Source of the DNA: Bacillus subtilis subsp. subtilis
Lineage (GTDB): Bacteria > Pseudomonadota > Gammaproteobacteria > Xanthomonadales > Xanthomonadaceae
DNA length: 59,691 bases
Direction: 5' to 3'
NCBI GenBank assembly: GCA_021733645.1
Contig: JAHREJ010000027.1
Span: forward strand, 1-59,691
Shown piece by piece: positions 27,123 to 36,394 of the stretch (positions within the stretch are counted from its first letter, which is position 1; every line of letters begins with the position of its first letter). The translations under genes and the position numbers were made by a program. The notes under the pieces are model-generated. The model was not told the origin of the DNA and searched no databases. It saw nothing but the letters and a program-made list of their open reading frames with translations.

Positions 27123-27272
27123 TCCGGTTCCTTGGTCATGAAAGTGAACGCCGATCCTAGCGCGTGGCGGGCGCCAGCGGCATGCGCCAACAGTCATTGC
27201 GCGCAGTGGTGGCAGACGGCGGCAGTGTCCCGCCTGTCAGGTCCGGGAGGCGCCCGTAAGGGGGGGGGCGGG

Positions 27273-27320
27273 CGGACAGGCGCACCGAACGAACGGACAG
27301 GTGTCCGGACAGCGGACACC
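27273..27320 (+). promoter_or_regulatory. CGGACA repeat cluster, candidate activator site
   Basis: CGGACAG occurs at 27273, 27294 and 27306, with CGGACAC at 27313. The last copies form a perfect inverted repeat, GGTGTCCG-GACAG-CGGACACC (27300-27320). The cluster lies roughly 70-117 bases before the start predicted from the sigma54-like promoter, the normal distance for a sigma54 activator. Confidence 0.55.
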
Positions 27321-27362
27321 CGAATAGACGGATAAAACCCTTTTAAATCAATGGATAAAAGT

Positions 27363-27378
27363 TGGCACGGGACCTGCT
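27363..27378 (+). promoter_or_regulatory. Sigma54-like promoter of the VRP-repeat gene
   Basis: TGGCACG-GGAC-CTGCT matches the -24/-12 consensus TGGCACG-N4-TTGCW at 11 of 12 fixed positions, including GG and GC at the required spacing. The predicted start is near 27389. No competing sigma70 promoter of similar quality is visible. Confidence 0.72.
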
Positions 27379-27526
27379 TGGTACTGGCTGTGGCAAACGC
27401 AGAAACAGATCGAAACTGACTGAAGGCTGAACAAAAACAGAAAAGTTGAAATTGTTCTTGCAAGCCCAGAATCGGTGTACTACCTTACTACCACACCACT
27501 GCCCACCAACACTAAACAGGCCCGCC

Positions 27527-27994
27527 ATGAACACCAAGACCCTCGCCATTGCCATCGCCCTCGCCGCCGGCGCCGCGTTTGCTTCCAACGTGCATGCCGC
27601 CGCCATCACCACCCTGGACACCGTGCAGGTTCGCCCGTCGGCCGACCAGATCGCCCAGGCCGAAGTCGAGCGCACCAGCGCCATCCCGACGCTGTCCCTG
27701 GTGGAAGTCCGCCCGGGTGCCGGCCTGATCGCCGACTACCGCACCGAACTGGCCAACAGCCGCCGCGTCACCACGCTGGCCGCCGTTGAAGTGCGCCCGA
27801 CCGCCGAGCAGTACCAGGCACTGGCCGCCGAGCAGGTCAACCACCGCGATTACGTGGCCACCCTGACCGCCGCCGCGACGGCAGTGGCCCGCGATGTGAT
27901 CGTGAACCTGCCGGCCCTGCAGGTGCGTCCGTCGGCCGCCGACCTGCAGGCCCTGGCGCTGGAAACGGCGGTGCAGGTGCTGGTCCGTCCGTAA
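27527..27994 (+). CDS. Secreted protein with four VRP repeats
   Basis: Exported protein of 155 residues with a clean signal peptide (residues 1-24, ending VHA). The mature part holds four copies of a motif close to TTLxxVxVRPSA: VQVRP at 33-37, VEVRP at 59-63, VEVRP at 87-91 and LQVRP at 131-135, with spacings of 26, 28 and 44 residues, and it ends in LVRP. Each is followed by a short helix-like AEQYQALAAE-type segment. No cysteines are present in the mature part. I do not recognise the family; a surface or periplasmic scaffold is possible. Control by a sigma54-like promoter is suggested by the upstream sequence. Confidence 0.8.
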   Translation: MNTKTLAIAIALAAGAAFASNVHAAAITTLDTVQVRPSADQIAQAEVERTSAIPTLSLVEVRPGAGLIADYRTELANSRRVTTLAAVEVRPTAEQYQALAAEQVNHRDYVATLTAAATAVARDVIVNLPALQVRPSAADLQALALETAVQVLVRP

Positions 27995-28037
27995 GCCTGG
28001 GCTGCGCTTGATCGCAGCCACGGCGTAAACTGCGGCG

Positions 28038-28514
28038 ATGACCGCGCCCACGTTCCACGTCATCCTGTTCCAACCCGAAATCCCGCCGAACACCGGCAAT
28101 GTGATCCGCCTCTGCGCCAACACCGGCGCGCGGCTGCACCTGATCGAGCCGCTCGGTTTCGACCTGAGCGACAAGCAGCTCAAGCGCGCCGGCCTGGACT
28201 ATCACGAATATGCTCGACTGCAGGTTCATCCAGATCTGGATACCGCCCTGCAGGCCATTGCACCCAAGCGCCTGTTCGCGCTGAGTACGCGCGGCAGCGT
28301 GCGTTACGACACCCCGCAGTTCGACGACGGCGATGCCTTCCTGTTTGGCCCGGAAACCCGCGGCCTGCCCCAGGACCTGCTCGACGCCCTGCCCGATGGC
28401 CGACGCCTGCGCCTGCCGATGCAGCCGGACAACCGCAGCCTCAACCTGTCCAACACCGTCGCCGTGGTGATGTACGAAGCCTGGCGGCAAAGCGGGTTCG
28501 CCGGCGGGATGTGA
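28038..28514 (+). CDS. trmL: tRNA (cytidine/uridine-34-2'-O)-methyltransferase
   Basis: SPOUT-family methyltransferase of 158 residues that methylates the 2'-oxygen of the wobble base in tRNA-Leu. The full family pattern is present: FQPEIPPNTGNVIRLCANTG at the N-terminus, FLFGPETRGLPQ in the middle, and the SAM-knot segment SLNLSNTVAVVMYEAWRQ. Length is typical. It stands between the VRP gene and gcdH, with which it converges. Confidence 0.95.
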   Translation: MTAPTFHVILFQPEIPPNTGNVIRLCANTGARLHLIEPLGFDLSDKQLKRAGLDYHEYARLQVHPDLDTALQAIAPKRLFALSTRGSVRYDTPQFDDGDAFLFGPETRGLPQDLLDALPDGRRLRLPMQPDNRSLNLSNTVAVVMYEAWRQSGFAGGM

Positions 28515-28517
28515 TGG

Positions 28518-28545
28518 CGCGTACCGACCAACGATCGGTGCCGGC
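28518..28545. repeat. SMAG-like REP unit between trmL and gcdH
   Basis: GTACCGACCAACGATCGGTG is a diverged palindromic unit of the SMAG kind, with an ACCGA/TCGGT stem. It lies between two convergent stops, the usual site for these repeats. Confidence 0.55.
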
Positions 28546-29709
28546 CTAGAACGCGTTGATGCCGGTCAGCTCGCGCCCGATCACCAGCTGGTGCACGGTT
28601 TCGGTGCCCTCGTAGGTAATCACCGATTCCAGATTCAGCGCATGCCGGATCGCCACGTGTTCGGTGGTGATGCCCGCGCCGCCCAGCAGGTCGCGGCACT
28701 CGCGCGCGATGTCGATGGCCATGCGGCAGTTGTTCCACTTGGCCAGGCTCACCTGCTGCGGCTGCAGTTGGCCGGCATCCTTCAGGCGGCCCAGCTGCAG
28801 TGCCAGCAGCTGCGCGGTGGTGATCCGCCGCGCCATGTCGGCCAGCTTGATCTGCGCACTCTGCGTGGCCGCCACCGGGCGCCCGAACAGCACGCGCTGC
28901 TTGGTGTAGTTCAACGCCTCGTCCAGGCAGGCCACCGCCGCGCCGATCGGGCCCCAGCTGATTCCATAGCGGGCCTGGTTCAAACAGCCCAGCGGTCCCT
29001 TCAAACCCTGCACATTGGGCAGGCGATTGCGCTCGGGCACGCGCACGTTGTCGAAGAACAGCGCACCGGTGAGCGAGGCGCGCAGGCTCATTTTGTGTTT
29101 GATTTCCTGGGTGGTGAAGCCGGGCATGCCCTTCTCCAGCACGAAGCCCTGGATGCCGTCCTCGGTGTGCGCCCAGACGATGGCGATGTCGGCCACCGGC
29201 CCGCTGGTGATCCACATCTTGCTGCCATTCACCAGCCAGTCGTCGCCGTCGCGTACCGCGCGGGTCTTCATGGCCGCCGGGTCCGAGCCGCCATGCGCTT
29301 CGGTCAGCCCGAAGCAGCCGATCACCTTGCCTGCGGCCATGTCCGGCAGCCAGCGCGTACGCTGCGCCTCGCTGCCATAGGCGAAGATCGGGTACATGCA
29401 CAACGAACTCTGCACCGACACGAAACTGCGCAACCCCGAATCGCCGCGCTCCAGCTCCTGGCAGATCAGCCCATAGCTGACTGCGTTGAGCCCGCCGCCG
29501 CCGTACTGCTCGGGCAGGCTGGAACCGAGCAGGCCCAGCGCGGCCACCTCGGGAATCAACTCGTCCGGGAAACGGCCCTGGTCGAAGGCATCGCCGATGA
29601 TCGGCAGCACCCGCTCGTCGGTGAAGCGCGCCACCGTGGCCTGCACGGCGCGCTCCTCGTCGGTGAGCAGGGAGCGGACATCAAACAGGTCATACGGATT
29701 CAGTGACAT
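28546..29709 (-). CDS. gcdH: Glutaryl-CoA dehydrogenase
   Basis: Acyl-CoA dehydrogenase family flavoprotein of 387 residues, best matched to glutaryl-CoA dehydrogenase, which oxidises and decarboxylates glutaryl-CoA to crotonyl-CoA in lysine and tryptophan breakdown. The catalytic glutamate is in TYEGTETVHQLVIG, the FAD-binding block is CFGLTEAHGGSD, and the RSFVSVQSSLCMYPI segment with its arginine is characteristic of the glutaryl-CoA type. Electrons would go to ETF and then to the ETF-quinone oxidoreductase encoded 850 bases away. Confidence 0.93.
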   Translation of the reverse strand: MSLNPYDLFDVRSLLTDEERAVQATVARFTDERVLPIIGDAFDQGRFPDELIPEVAALGLLGSSLPEQYGGGGLNAVSYGLICQELERGDSGLRSFVSVQSSLCMYPIFAYGSEAQRTRWLPDMAAGKVIGCFGLTEAHGGSDPAAMKTRAVRDGDDWLVNGSKMWITSGPVADIAIVWAHTEDGIQGFVLEKGMPGFTTQEIKHKMSLRASLTGALFFDNVRVPERNRLPNVQGLKGPLGCLNQARYGISWGPIGAAVACLDEALNYTKQRVLFGRPVAATQSAQIKLADMARRITTAQLLALQLGRLKDAGQLQPQQVSLAKWNNCRMAIDIARECRDLLGGAGITTEHVAIRHALNLESVITYEGTETVHQLVIGRELTGINAF

Positions 29710-29828
29710 GGCTACCCGGGCGTGATGGCGATCAAACAGGCGTCCATTGTGGTCGCTGCACCGCGTGCGGCCAAGGCACGCCGCAGCACGGCCTACAATG
29801 ACCCCCTCCCGCCGTACAGGAACCGGCC

Positions 29829-30329
29829 ATGCAGATCCGCCACGAACGCCCCGGCGACCGCGACGCCCTTCATGCCCTCACCCGCGACGCGTTCGCCGAC
29901 GCCGACCACAGCAGCCACACCGAGCAGTTCATCGTCGACGCCCTGCGCCAGGCCGGCGCGCTGACGGTATCGCTGGTGGCCGAGGACGCCGACGGCATTG
30001 TCGGCCACTTGGCGCTCTCCCCGGTGCACCTCAGCGACGGCAGCCCGCACTGGTTCGGGCTGGGCCCGATCTCGGTGGCGCCGGAAAAGCAACGCCGCGG
30101 CATCGGCAGCGCCTTGATGCACGCTGCCATCGAGGCATTGCAGCACCGCCAGGCGGCCGGTTGCGTGGTGCTGGGCGACCCGGCCTATTACCGGCGGTTC
30201 GGTTTCGAGGCTGATCCCCGCCTGCGACTGCCTGGCATCCCGGCTGAATTTTTCCAGTCGCGGCGGCTGCGCGGCGACAGCCCCGACGCCGACGTGCGCT
30301 ACCACGATGCCTTCGACGCGAGCGCCTGA
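29829..30329 (+). CDS. GNAT-family N-acetyltransferase (YhbS-like)
   Basis: Acetyltransferase of 166 residues with the GNAT acetyl-CoA loop QRRGIGSALMHAAIE (about residues 77-92) and the C-terminal VVLGDPAYYRRFGFE signature seen in YhbS-like proteins. The substrate is unknown. AGGA lies before the ATG at 29829. It is divergent from gcdH and reads towards the ETF oxidoreductase gene. Confidence 0.88.
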   Translation: MQIRHERPGDRDALHALTRDAFADADHSSHTEQFIVDALRQAGALTVSLVAEDADGIVGHLALSPVHLSDGSPHWFGLGPISVAPEKQRRGIGSALMHAAIEALQHRQAAGCVVLGDPAYYRRFGFEADPRLRLPGIPAEFFQSRRLRGDSPDADVRYHDAFDASA

Positions 30330-30554
30330 GCCGCGCCACGTCCGGTGCAGCAATGGCTTTCGCACTTTGGTGCACTGCAGCAGAGCGCCCGGACTCGTGC
30401 ATCGATAGGGCTGCCAACGTCGGCGATCTAGGCGTAAACGCCGCGCCCCGGTACCCTGCTCATCTGATCCAGTAGTTGCGCCGTGTCCCGCGCGCGATTC
30501 CCAGGCAACCGTCATTGGCCCCGGCCAGCGGCACTACCCAAGAGTTACGCCCCC

Positions 30555-32231
30555 ATGAGCGAAGAGACCCCCGTCCTGCCCCCGCGTGAAGCCATGGAAT
30601 TTGACGTGGTGATCATTGGCGCCGGCCCTGCCGGGCTGGCCACGGCGATCCGCCTGCGCCAGCGCGCGATCGAGGCCGGCCGTGAACTGTCCGTCTGCAT
30701 CCTGGAAAAGGGCTCCGAACCCGGCGCGCACATCCTGTCCGGCGCGATCATGGACCCGCGCGCGCTCACCGAGCTGTTCCCCGACTGGGCCGAGCGCGGC
30801 GCGCCGTTGAAGCAGCAGGTCACCCGCGACGAGTTCCTGTTCCTGAGCGAAACCGGCGCGCGCGGCACCCCGCATGCGCTGCTGCCGGAGTGCTTCCACA
30901 ACGACGGCAATTACATTGTCAGCCTGGGCGAGGTCACCCGCTGGCTGGCCCAGCAGGCCGAAGCGCTGGACGTGTCGATCTTCCCCGGCTTCCCCGCCGC
31001 CGAAGTGCTCTACAACGACGATGGCGCGGTGATGGGCGTGGCCACCGGCGACATGGGCATCGAGAAGAACGGCCAGCCCGGGCCGAATTTCGAGCGCGGC
31101 ATGGCACTGCATGCCAAGTACACGATCTTCGCCGAAGGGTCGCGCGGCCACCTCGGTCGCCAGCTGATCGCGCGCTACCAGCTCGACGCCGGCAAGGACC
31201 CGCAGGCCTACGGCATCGGCATCAAGGAGCTGTGGCAGATCGACCCGGCCAAGCATGAGCCGGGCCTGGTGGTACATGCGGCCGGCTGGCCGCTGGACAA
31301 CGCCACCTACGGCGGCGCGTTCCTGTACCACGCCGAGGGTGGCAAGGTATCGATCGGCTATGTGGTCGGCCTGGACTACAAGAACCCCTGGCTGAGCCCG
31401 TTCGAGGAATTCCAGCGCTTCAAGACCCACCCGGCGATCCGCAGGCACCTGGAAGGCGGCAAGCGGATCGGCTATGGCGCCCGTGCGATCACCGCCGGCG
31501 GCCTGATGTCGCTGCCCAGGACCGTGTTCCCCGGTGGCGCGCTGGTCGGCTGCGAAGCCGGCTACCTCAACGTCAGCCGGATCAAGGGCAGCCATGCCGC
31601 GATCAAGACCGGCATGCTGGCCGCCGATGCGGCCTTTGATGCACTGGCCGCCGAGCGCCAGCACGATGAGCTCAACGCCTACCCGGCGGCGTTCGAGGCC
31701 AGCTGGTTGCACGACGAGCTCAAGCAGTCGAAGAATTTCAAGCAGTGGTTCAAGAAGGGCCAGACCGTGGCCACGCTGATGACCGGGATCGAACAGTGGC
31801 TGCTGCCCAAGCTGGGCATCCGCAACCCGCCGTGGACGCTGCGCCACAGCACTCCCGACCATGCCTGCCTGGAACCGGCCGACAAACACGCGAAAATCGT
31901 CTATCCCAAGCCCGATGGCGTACTCACCTTCGACCGGCTCAGTTCGGTGTTCCTGAGCAGCACCAACCACGCCGAAGACCAGCCCGGCCATCTCACGCTC
32001 AAGGATGCCAGCGTGCCGGTGCGGATCAACCTGGCCCAGTACGCCGGGCCGGAGGCGCGCTACTGCCCGGCCGGGGTGTACGAGTTCGTCGGTGCCCAGG
32101 GCAGCGAGCAGTTGCAGATCAACGCGCAGAACTGCGTGCACTGCAAGACCTGCGACATCAAGGATCCCACCCAGAACATCGTCTGGGTGACTCCGCAGGG
32201 CGGTGGCGGCCCGAACTACACCGGCATGTGA
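30555..32231 (+). CDS. Electron transfer flavoprotein-ubiquinone oxidoreductase
   Basis: ETF-QO of 558 residues. It takes electrons from reduced ETF and passes them to ubiquinone at the inner membrane. The N-terminal FAD loop is DVVIIGAGPAGLATAIRL, the middle block SRGHLGRQL and the KNPWLSP membrane-contact region are typical, and the 4Fe-4S cluster motif CVHCKTCDIKDP lies near the C-terminus. The start at 30555 (MSEETPVLPP) is preferred; a 24-residue upstream extension lacks support. It works with gcdH and other acyl-CoA dehydrogenases. Confidence 0.96.
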   Translation: MSEETPVLPPREAMEFDVVIIGAGPAGLATAIRLRQRAIEAGRELSVCILEKGSEPGAHILSGAIMDPRALTELFPDWAERGAPLKQQVTRDEFLFLSETGARGTPHALLPECFHNDGNYIVSLGEVTRWLAQQAEALDVSIFPGFPAAEVLYNDDGAVMGVATGDMGIEKNGQPGPNFERGMALHAKYTIFAEGSRGHLGRQLIARYQLDAGKDPQAYGIGIKELWQIDPAKHEPGLVVHAAGWPLDNATYGGAFLYHAEGGKVSIGYVVGLDYKNPWLSPFEEFQRFKTHPAIRRHLEGGKRIGYGARAITAGGLMSLPRTVFPGGALVGCEAGYLNVSRIKGSHAAIKTGMLAADAAFDALAAERQHDELNAYPAAFEASWLHDELKQSKNFKQWFKKGQTVATLMTGIEQWLLPKLGIRNPPWTLRHSTPDHACLEPADKHAKIVYPKPDGVLTFDRLSSVFLSSTNHAEDQPGHLTLKDASVPVRINLAQYAGPEARYCPAGVYEFVGAQGSEQLQINAQNCVHCKTCDIKDPTQNIVWVTPQGGGGPNYTGM

Positions 32232-32323
32232 CGGGCCTGGCCTGCGGCCGTTGGTCGCAGGCCGCTGTCGTGGGCGCGGCGCTGGCTATCATCTGCGCTC
32301 GCCCTTGCCTGCCCGGACTGTGG

Positions 32324-32710
32324 ATGCCACCGCTACGCCTGCCCTGTGTTGTCCTGGCCTGCCTGTGGCTGGCCGCCTGCACGCGCGCGCCACACACCCC
32401 TGAACAACGGCACCAGCAGCAACTGCAGCGCGCGTTCGCGATCTGCGCCGGCTGCCACACCGCCACGGCCGGGGGGGTGCACCGCTTCGGGCCGAACCTG
32501 CACGCGGTGATCGGGCGGCGTGCCGGCAGCCTGGGCGACTATGCGTATTCACCGGCGATGCGCCAGGCCGACATCACCTGGAACGAACAGACCCTGGATG
32601 CGTTCCTGCGCTCGCCGGCCAGCGTGGTGCCCGGTTCGCGCATGGGCAACGCCACCGCCGACCCGGAGCGACGCCGGCAGGTGATCCAATACCTGCAACA
32701 GGCACGCTGA
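32324..32710 (+). CDS. Lipoprotein c-type cytochrome
   Basis: Small class I cytochrome c of 128 residues. The lipobox LWLAAC (cysteine about residue 17) follows a hydrophobic start, so it is probably anchored in the periplasmic leaflet. The haem site is CAGCH, and SRMGNA near the C-terminus offers the methionine ligand, with GPNLHAVIGRRAGS matching mitochondrial-type cytochromes. It follows the ETF oxidoreductase by 92 bases, but a specific partner cannot be read. Confidence 0.86.
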   Translation: MPPLRLPCVVLACLWLAACTRAPHTPEQRHQQQLQRAFAICAGCHTATAGGVHRFGPNLHAVIGRRAGSLGDYAYSPAMRQADITWNEQTLDAFLRSPASVVPGSRMGNATADPERRRQVIQYLQQAR

Positions 32711-32725
32711 GGCGGGCCCCAGCGC

Positions 32726-35700
32726 TTACGCGCCCTGCAGCGAAGCCAGATACGCGCGCAGCGCCTGTTCGAAGTCGTCGATGGCCGCATGGCAGGCATC
32801 CACGCCCGCCTCTTCCACCTGCTGCATCAGCGTGCGCGCCTGTTCGGCCAGCGCACTGGCACCCAGCGTGGCCAGCCCGCCCACGATGCGATGCAGTACT
32901 TCCACCGCCGCCTCGCTGTCGCTGCCGGCGCGCGCGGCCTGGCTGCGCTGCAGGTCGTCCTCGGTGGTGCTGCGCATGCTTTCGATCATCACGTTGGCCA
33001 CGTGCTCGGAACCGAAACGCTGCACGATCGCCGCACGGGTAGGTGAGGCGGGGCGGGTCATGGCCGCCGCCACCGGCATGGCCGCTGGCGGCCCTCCGGC
33101 AGGATCGGGCAGCCAGCGCAGCAGCACCTGGCGCAGCGTGGCCAGGGCCACCGGCTTGGCCAGCAGGTCGTCCATGCCGGCCTCGCGGCAGCGCTGCAGG
33201 TCTTCGGCCAGGGCGCTGGCGGTAAGCGCGATCACCGGCATGCGCGGCGCGCCGGTCTCCCGCTCACGTTCGCGCAGCCGCCGGGTCATCGCATAGCCAT
33301 CCAGCACCGGCATCCGGCAATCGGTGATGACCAGGTCGAAGCGGGTGTGCTCAAGCAGGTCCAGCGCGGCCTGGCCCTGGGTGGCCACGTCATGGGCCAG
33401 GCCAAGCTGCTGCAGCCGCCAGCGCATCAGCGCCTGGTTGGTAGGGTGGTCTTCCACCACCAGCACCCGCCGCGATTGCAGCACCTCGGGCAGTGCCGCC
33501 ACGCTGCCCGGGTCTGATGGCACCGCATCGCCCGGCTCCAGCCCCGGCACCACCGGCAGCGACAGCCGTACCCGCACCTCGGTGCCTTCACCCGGGGTGC
33601 TGTGCAGCACCAGCTCGCCGCGCATCAATGCCACCAGCCGCTGGCAGATGCTCAAGCCCAGCCCGGTGCCGCCGTACTGCCGCGTGGTGGCGATGTCGGC
33701 CTGGGCGAACGGCTTGAACAGGCGCTCGCGCTGCTCGGCGGAAATGCCGATGCCGGTGTCGGCCACGCGCAGGCATACCTGCTGCGCGCCGTCGTCTTCC
33801 CCCTCCAGGGTCAGATCCATCGACACCTTGCCGTGCTCGGTGAACTTGATGGCATTGCTGAGCAGGTTGAACACGATCTGGCGCAGGCGCATGCCATCGC
33901 CCAGGTGCATCGGGGCCACCGCCGGGTCGACCTGCAGCGCCAGCGCCAACCCCTTGGCCGATGCCTGCGGCGACAGCAGTTGCTGCACGTTGTCCAACAG
34001 CCGGCGCAGCGCCACCGGCTGCAGCTCCAGCGGCAACGCACCGGCTTCAATGCGCGAGTAGTCCAGGATGTCGTCCAGGATGTGGCGCAGCATCTGCGCC
34101 GAATCCTCGATCACGCTGATGATGCGCCGCTGCTCGCCGTCCAGCGGGGTATGCGCCAGCACCTCGACCATGCCCAGCACGCCACTCATCGGCGTGCGTA
34201 TCTCGTGGCTCATCGTGGCCAGGAACTCGGACTTGGCGGCCGTGGCGCGCTCGGCGGCGGCCTTGGCGGTGGCCAGCGCATCGGCCTGGGCGCGGGCTTC
34301 GGTGACATCCACCCAGTAACCACTCCACAGCATGGCACCGTCGTCGATGGCATACGGCAGCGCGCGCGAACGAACCCAACGCACCACCCCGTGCGGGCAG
34401 GTGCGGAATTCCATGTCCAACGCAGTGAAGTCACGCACGGCCCGCTCAAGCGCCTGGCGCACCCGCTCGCGGTCGTCCGCGTCGATGCGCTCCATTACCC
34501 GGCCCTCGTCGGCCATCGCATCGGCCACGCTGATCCCGAACAGGGCCTCCATGTCCCCGGCGATGTAGGGAAACGAGAACTGGCCATCGCCGTCGCGCCG
34601 CGCCTGGTAGACCGTGGCCGGCAGGTTGTCGGTCACCTCGGCGAGCCGCTGTTCAAGATGCCGGCGCATGGCCACTTCGCGGCGCAACCGCCAGTAGCCC
34701 CACCCGTGCACCAGGATTGCGGTGAGCAGCACCAGCGCCAGCGGCACCGCCCAGCGGGCGATCGCCCGCCAGTCCAGTTCGCTGCGGTATTCGGCCGACA
34801 GCCAGTCGCCCCGGATGGCTTCGTGTTCGCGCGGCGGCAGGGTGACCAGCACCCGGTCGAACGTGGTGGCCAGCGGCGCGTACTGGCGCTTCACCGCCAG
34901 CGACAGGCTGTCGCTGAAACCGGCCGGCGCGGCAACGTGCAGTTGCGCCGGGTAGCGGTCGCGGACGATGCGGTCGATCATGGCCAGGTTGCCCACGTAG
35001 GCATCGGCATCGCCGTTGGCCAGCCGCTCCAGTGCCTGTTCGGTGCTGCGCGCCGGCACGATGCGCGCCCGCGGTGCGTGTTGCAGGATGTAGCCGCGCA
35101 ACCGGTCCGGATCGGAGAGCAGGATGCTGCGCCCGTCCAGGTCGGCCAGGCCCAGCACCGAAGGGCTGTCGCTGCCAACCACGATCACATTGGGCACGGT
35201 GATGAAGGGTTGGCTGAACACCCAACCCTGGCCCAGGTAGGCCGAGTCGTTGGGAATGCCCATGATCGCGTCGACCTCGCCACGGCGCATCTGCTGGCGC
35301 ACCTCGAACCAGTCGTGGGCCGGCACGCGCACCAGCTGCGCGCCCACCATGCGCAGCTGGCGCAGGTAATCGCCGGCCACGCCGCTGGGATGGCCGGCGT
35401 CATCGATGAAGGCCAGCGGGGCCGCGTTGGGTGCAAAGCCCAGCCGCAGCGGCGTGGCCAGGACGCGTTTTTCGGCGTTGCCCAGGATCAGCCGCGACTG
35501 GGTGGACCAGTGCAGCGGACCCAGCCAGCGCTTGGCCAGTGCGTCACGTTCGGTCGTGGTCAACTGCCCCAACACGCTGTCCAACGCCTCGGCCAACGGC
35601 TGCTTGGCATTGGGGATGCCGAAGTGCAGACGTTCGGGCGGCAGGTCGCTGGGGCGCAGCAGGGCGATCGGGCCCATCGCGTGCTGCTGGATCATGGCAC

Positions 35701-36316
35701 TGGCCACGTGCGCGTTGCCGATATACACGTCGGCCTGGTTGCCACTGACCATCTTCAACGCGGTCAGGGTGTCTGCAGCGGTGACCCGCAGTGCACCGGG
35801 AAAGCGCGCGCGGACCTGGTCGCTGGTGACGAACTCGCGTTCGGTCACCACGCGCAGACCCTGCAGGTCCGGGTCGGTCGAGGTGCGGGTATCGTCGGGT
35901 CGCCCGACCACGGCCAACGGCGCAGACGCGTAGCTGCCGGTGTAGACCATGCAGCGGGTGCGGTCGGGGGTCAGCGTGACGTTCATCACCACGTCAACCT
36001 CGCCGCGGCAGGCCGCATCCAGCACCGCTGTCCAGTCGCGGTAGCGGCGCACCTCCACGCGCACGCCCAGCCGTTGCGCCAACAGGTTCAGGTAATCGTA
36101 GCCCAGCCCCTGCGGGCGCCCATCGTGCAGCGACTCGAACGGCGGCCAGCCGCTGTCGTACAGGCCAAGGATGATGGTAGGGTGCCGACCAAGCCATTCA
36201 CTCTGACGAGGCGAAAGCGACGGTGCGGTAGCGGCCCCTTCGGCACACACGGCCAGCATCGGCAGACAGGCCAGCAACAGAACCAGCAGCAGCCCGCGGA
36301 CAACCGGAGTACGCAT
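32726..36316 (-). CDS. EvgS/BvgS-type hybrid sensor histidine kinase
   Basis: Hybrid kinase of about 1196 residues. After a signal segment come two periplasmic solute-binding (SBP3-like) domains (about 30-260 and 265-500), a membrane helix (PLALVLLTAILVHGWGYW), a PAS domain, HisKA with the phosphorylated histidine in ATMSHEIRTPMSGVLGM, an HATPase domain, a receiver (TDCRMPVLDG), and a C-terminal Hpt domain (VLHRIVGGLATLG). This is the full four-step phosphorelay layout. It is divergent from a BvgA/EvgA-like regulator. The tandem sensor domains suggest it reads a small periplasmic molecule or redox/pH, as in EvgS and BvgS. Confidence 0.93.
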   Translation of the reverse strand: MRTPVVRGLLLVLLLACLPMLAVCAEGAATAPSLSPRQSEWLGRHPTIILGLYDSGWPPFESLHDGRPQGLGYDYLNLLAQRLGVRVEVRRYRDWTAVLDAACRGEVDVVMNVTLTPDRTRCMVYTGSYASAPLAVVGRPDDTRTSTDPDLQGLRVVTEREFVTSDQVRARFPGALRVTAADTLTALKMVSGNQADVYIGNAHVASAMIQQHAMGPIALLRPSDLPPERLHFGIPNAKQPLAEALDSVLGQLTTTERDALAKRWLGPLHWSTQSRLILGNAEKRVLATPLRLGFAPNAAPLAFIDDAGHPSGVAGDYLRQLRMVGAQLVRVPAHDWFEVRQQMRRGEVDAIMGIPNDSAYLGQGWVFSQPFITVPNVIVVGSDSPSVLGLADLDGRSILLSDPDRLRGYILQHAPRARIVPARSTEQALERLANGDADAYVGNLAMIDRIVRDRYPAQLHVAAPAGFSDSLSLAVKRQYAPLATTFDRVLVTLPPREHEAIRGDWLSAEYRSELDWRAIARWAVPLALVLLTAILVHGWGYWRLRREVAMRRHLEQRLAEVTDNLPATVYQARRDGDGQFSFPYIAGDMEALFGISVADAMADEGRVMERIDADDRERVRQALERAVRDFTALDMEFRTCPHGVVRWVRSRALPYAIDDGAMLWSGYWVDVTEARAQADALATAKAAAERATAAKSEFLATMSHEIRTPMSGVLGMVEVLAHTPLDGEQRRIISVIEDSAQMLRHILDDILDYSRIEAGALPLELQPVALRRLLDNVQQLLSPQASAKGLALALQVDPAVAPMHLGDGMRLRQIVFNLLSNAIKFTEHGKVSMDLTLEGEDDGAQQVCLRVADTGIGISAEQRERLFKPFAQADIATTRQYGGTGLGLSICQRLVALMRGELVLHSTPGEGTEVRVRLSLPVVPGLEPGDAVPSDPGSVAALPEVLQSRRVLVVEDHPTNQALMRWRLQQLGLAHDVATQGQAALDLLEHTRFDLVITDCRMPVLDGYAMTRRLRERERETGAPRMPVIALTASALAEDLQRCREAGMDDLLAKPVALATLRQVLLRWLPDPAGGPPAAMPVAAAMTRPASPTRAAIVQRFGSEHVANVMIESMRSTTEDDLQRSQAARAGSDSEAAVEVLHRIVGGLATLGASALAEQARTLMQQVEEAGVDACHAAIDDFEQALRAYLASLQGA

Positions 36317-36394
36317 GCCGTCCCATCTCCGTAGAATGATGTGTCCACCACGGCCCAGTTCGTGCGGCCACCGCCCCGGCAACCATACCAGCCC

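Larger units (their letters stand above)
27123..27526. other. Regulatory gap between the M16 peptidase and the VRP-repeat gene
   Basis: This 404-base non-coding stretch is visibly richer in A and T in its right half than its surroundings. It contains a cluster of CGGACA repeats (27273-27320), a sigma54-like promoter (27363-27378) and a leader of about 138 bases before the ATG at 27527. No Shine-Dalgarno stronger than CAGG is seen there. No gene is supported inside it. Confidence 0.7.

Noticed and set aside
24252..27335. A 1027-residue open frame antisense to the M16 peptidase
   Set aside because: The frame is a by-product of high GC codon use on the other strand. It is low complexity (Gly, Arg, His, Val rich), has no domain and overlaps a clearly functional peptidase.
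30355..30390. A possible NtrC site and sigma54 promoter before the ETF oxidoreductase
   Set aside because: GCAC-TTTG-GTGC has too short a spacer for NtrC, and the GG/GC pair nearby is off by one base from sigma54 spacing.
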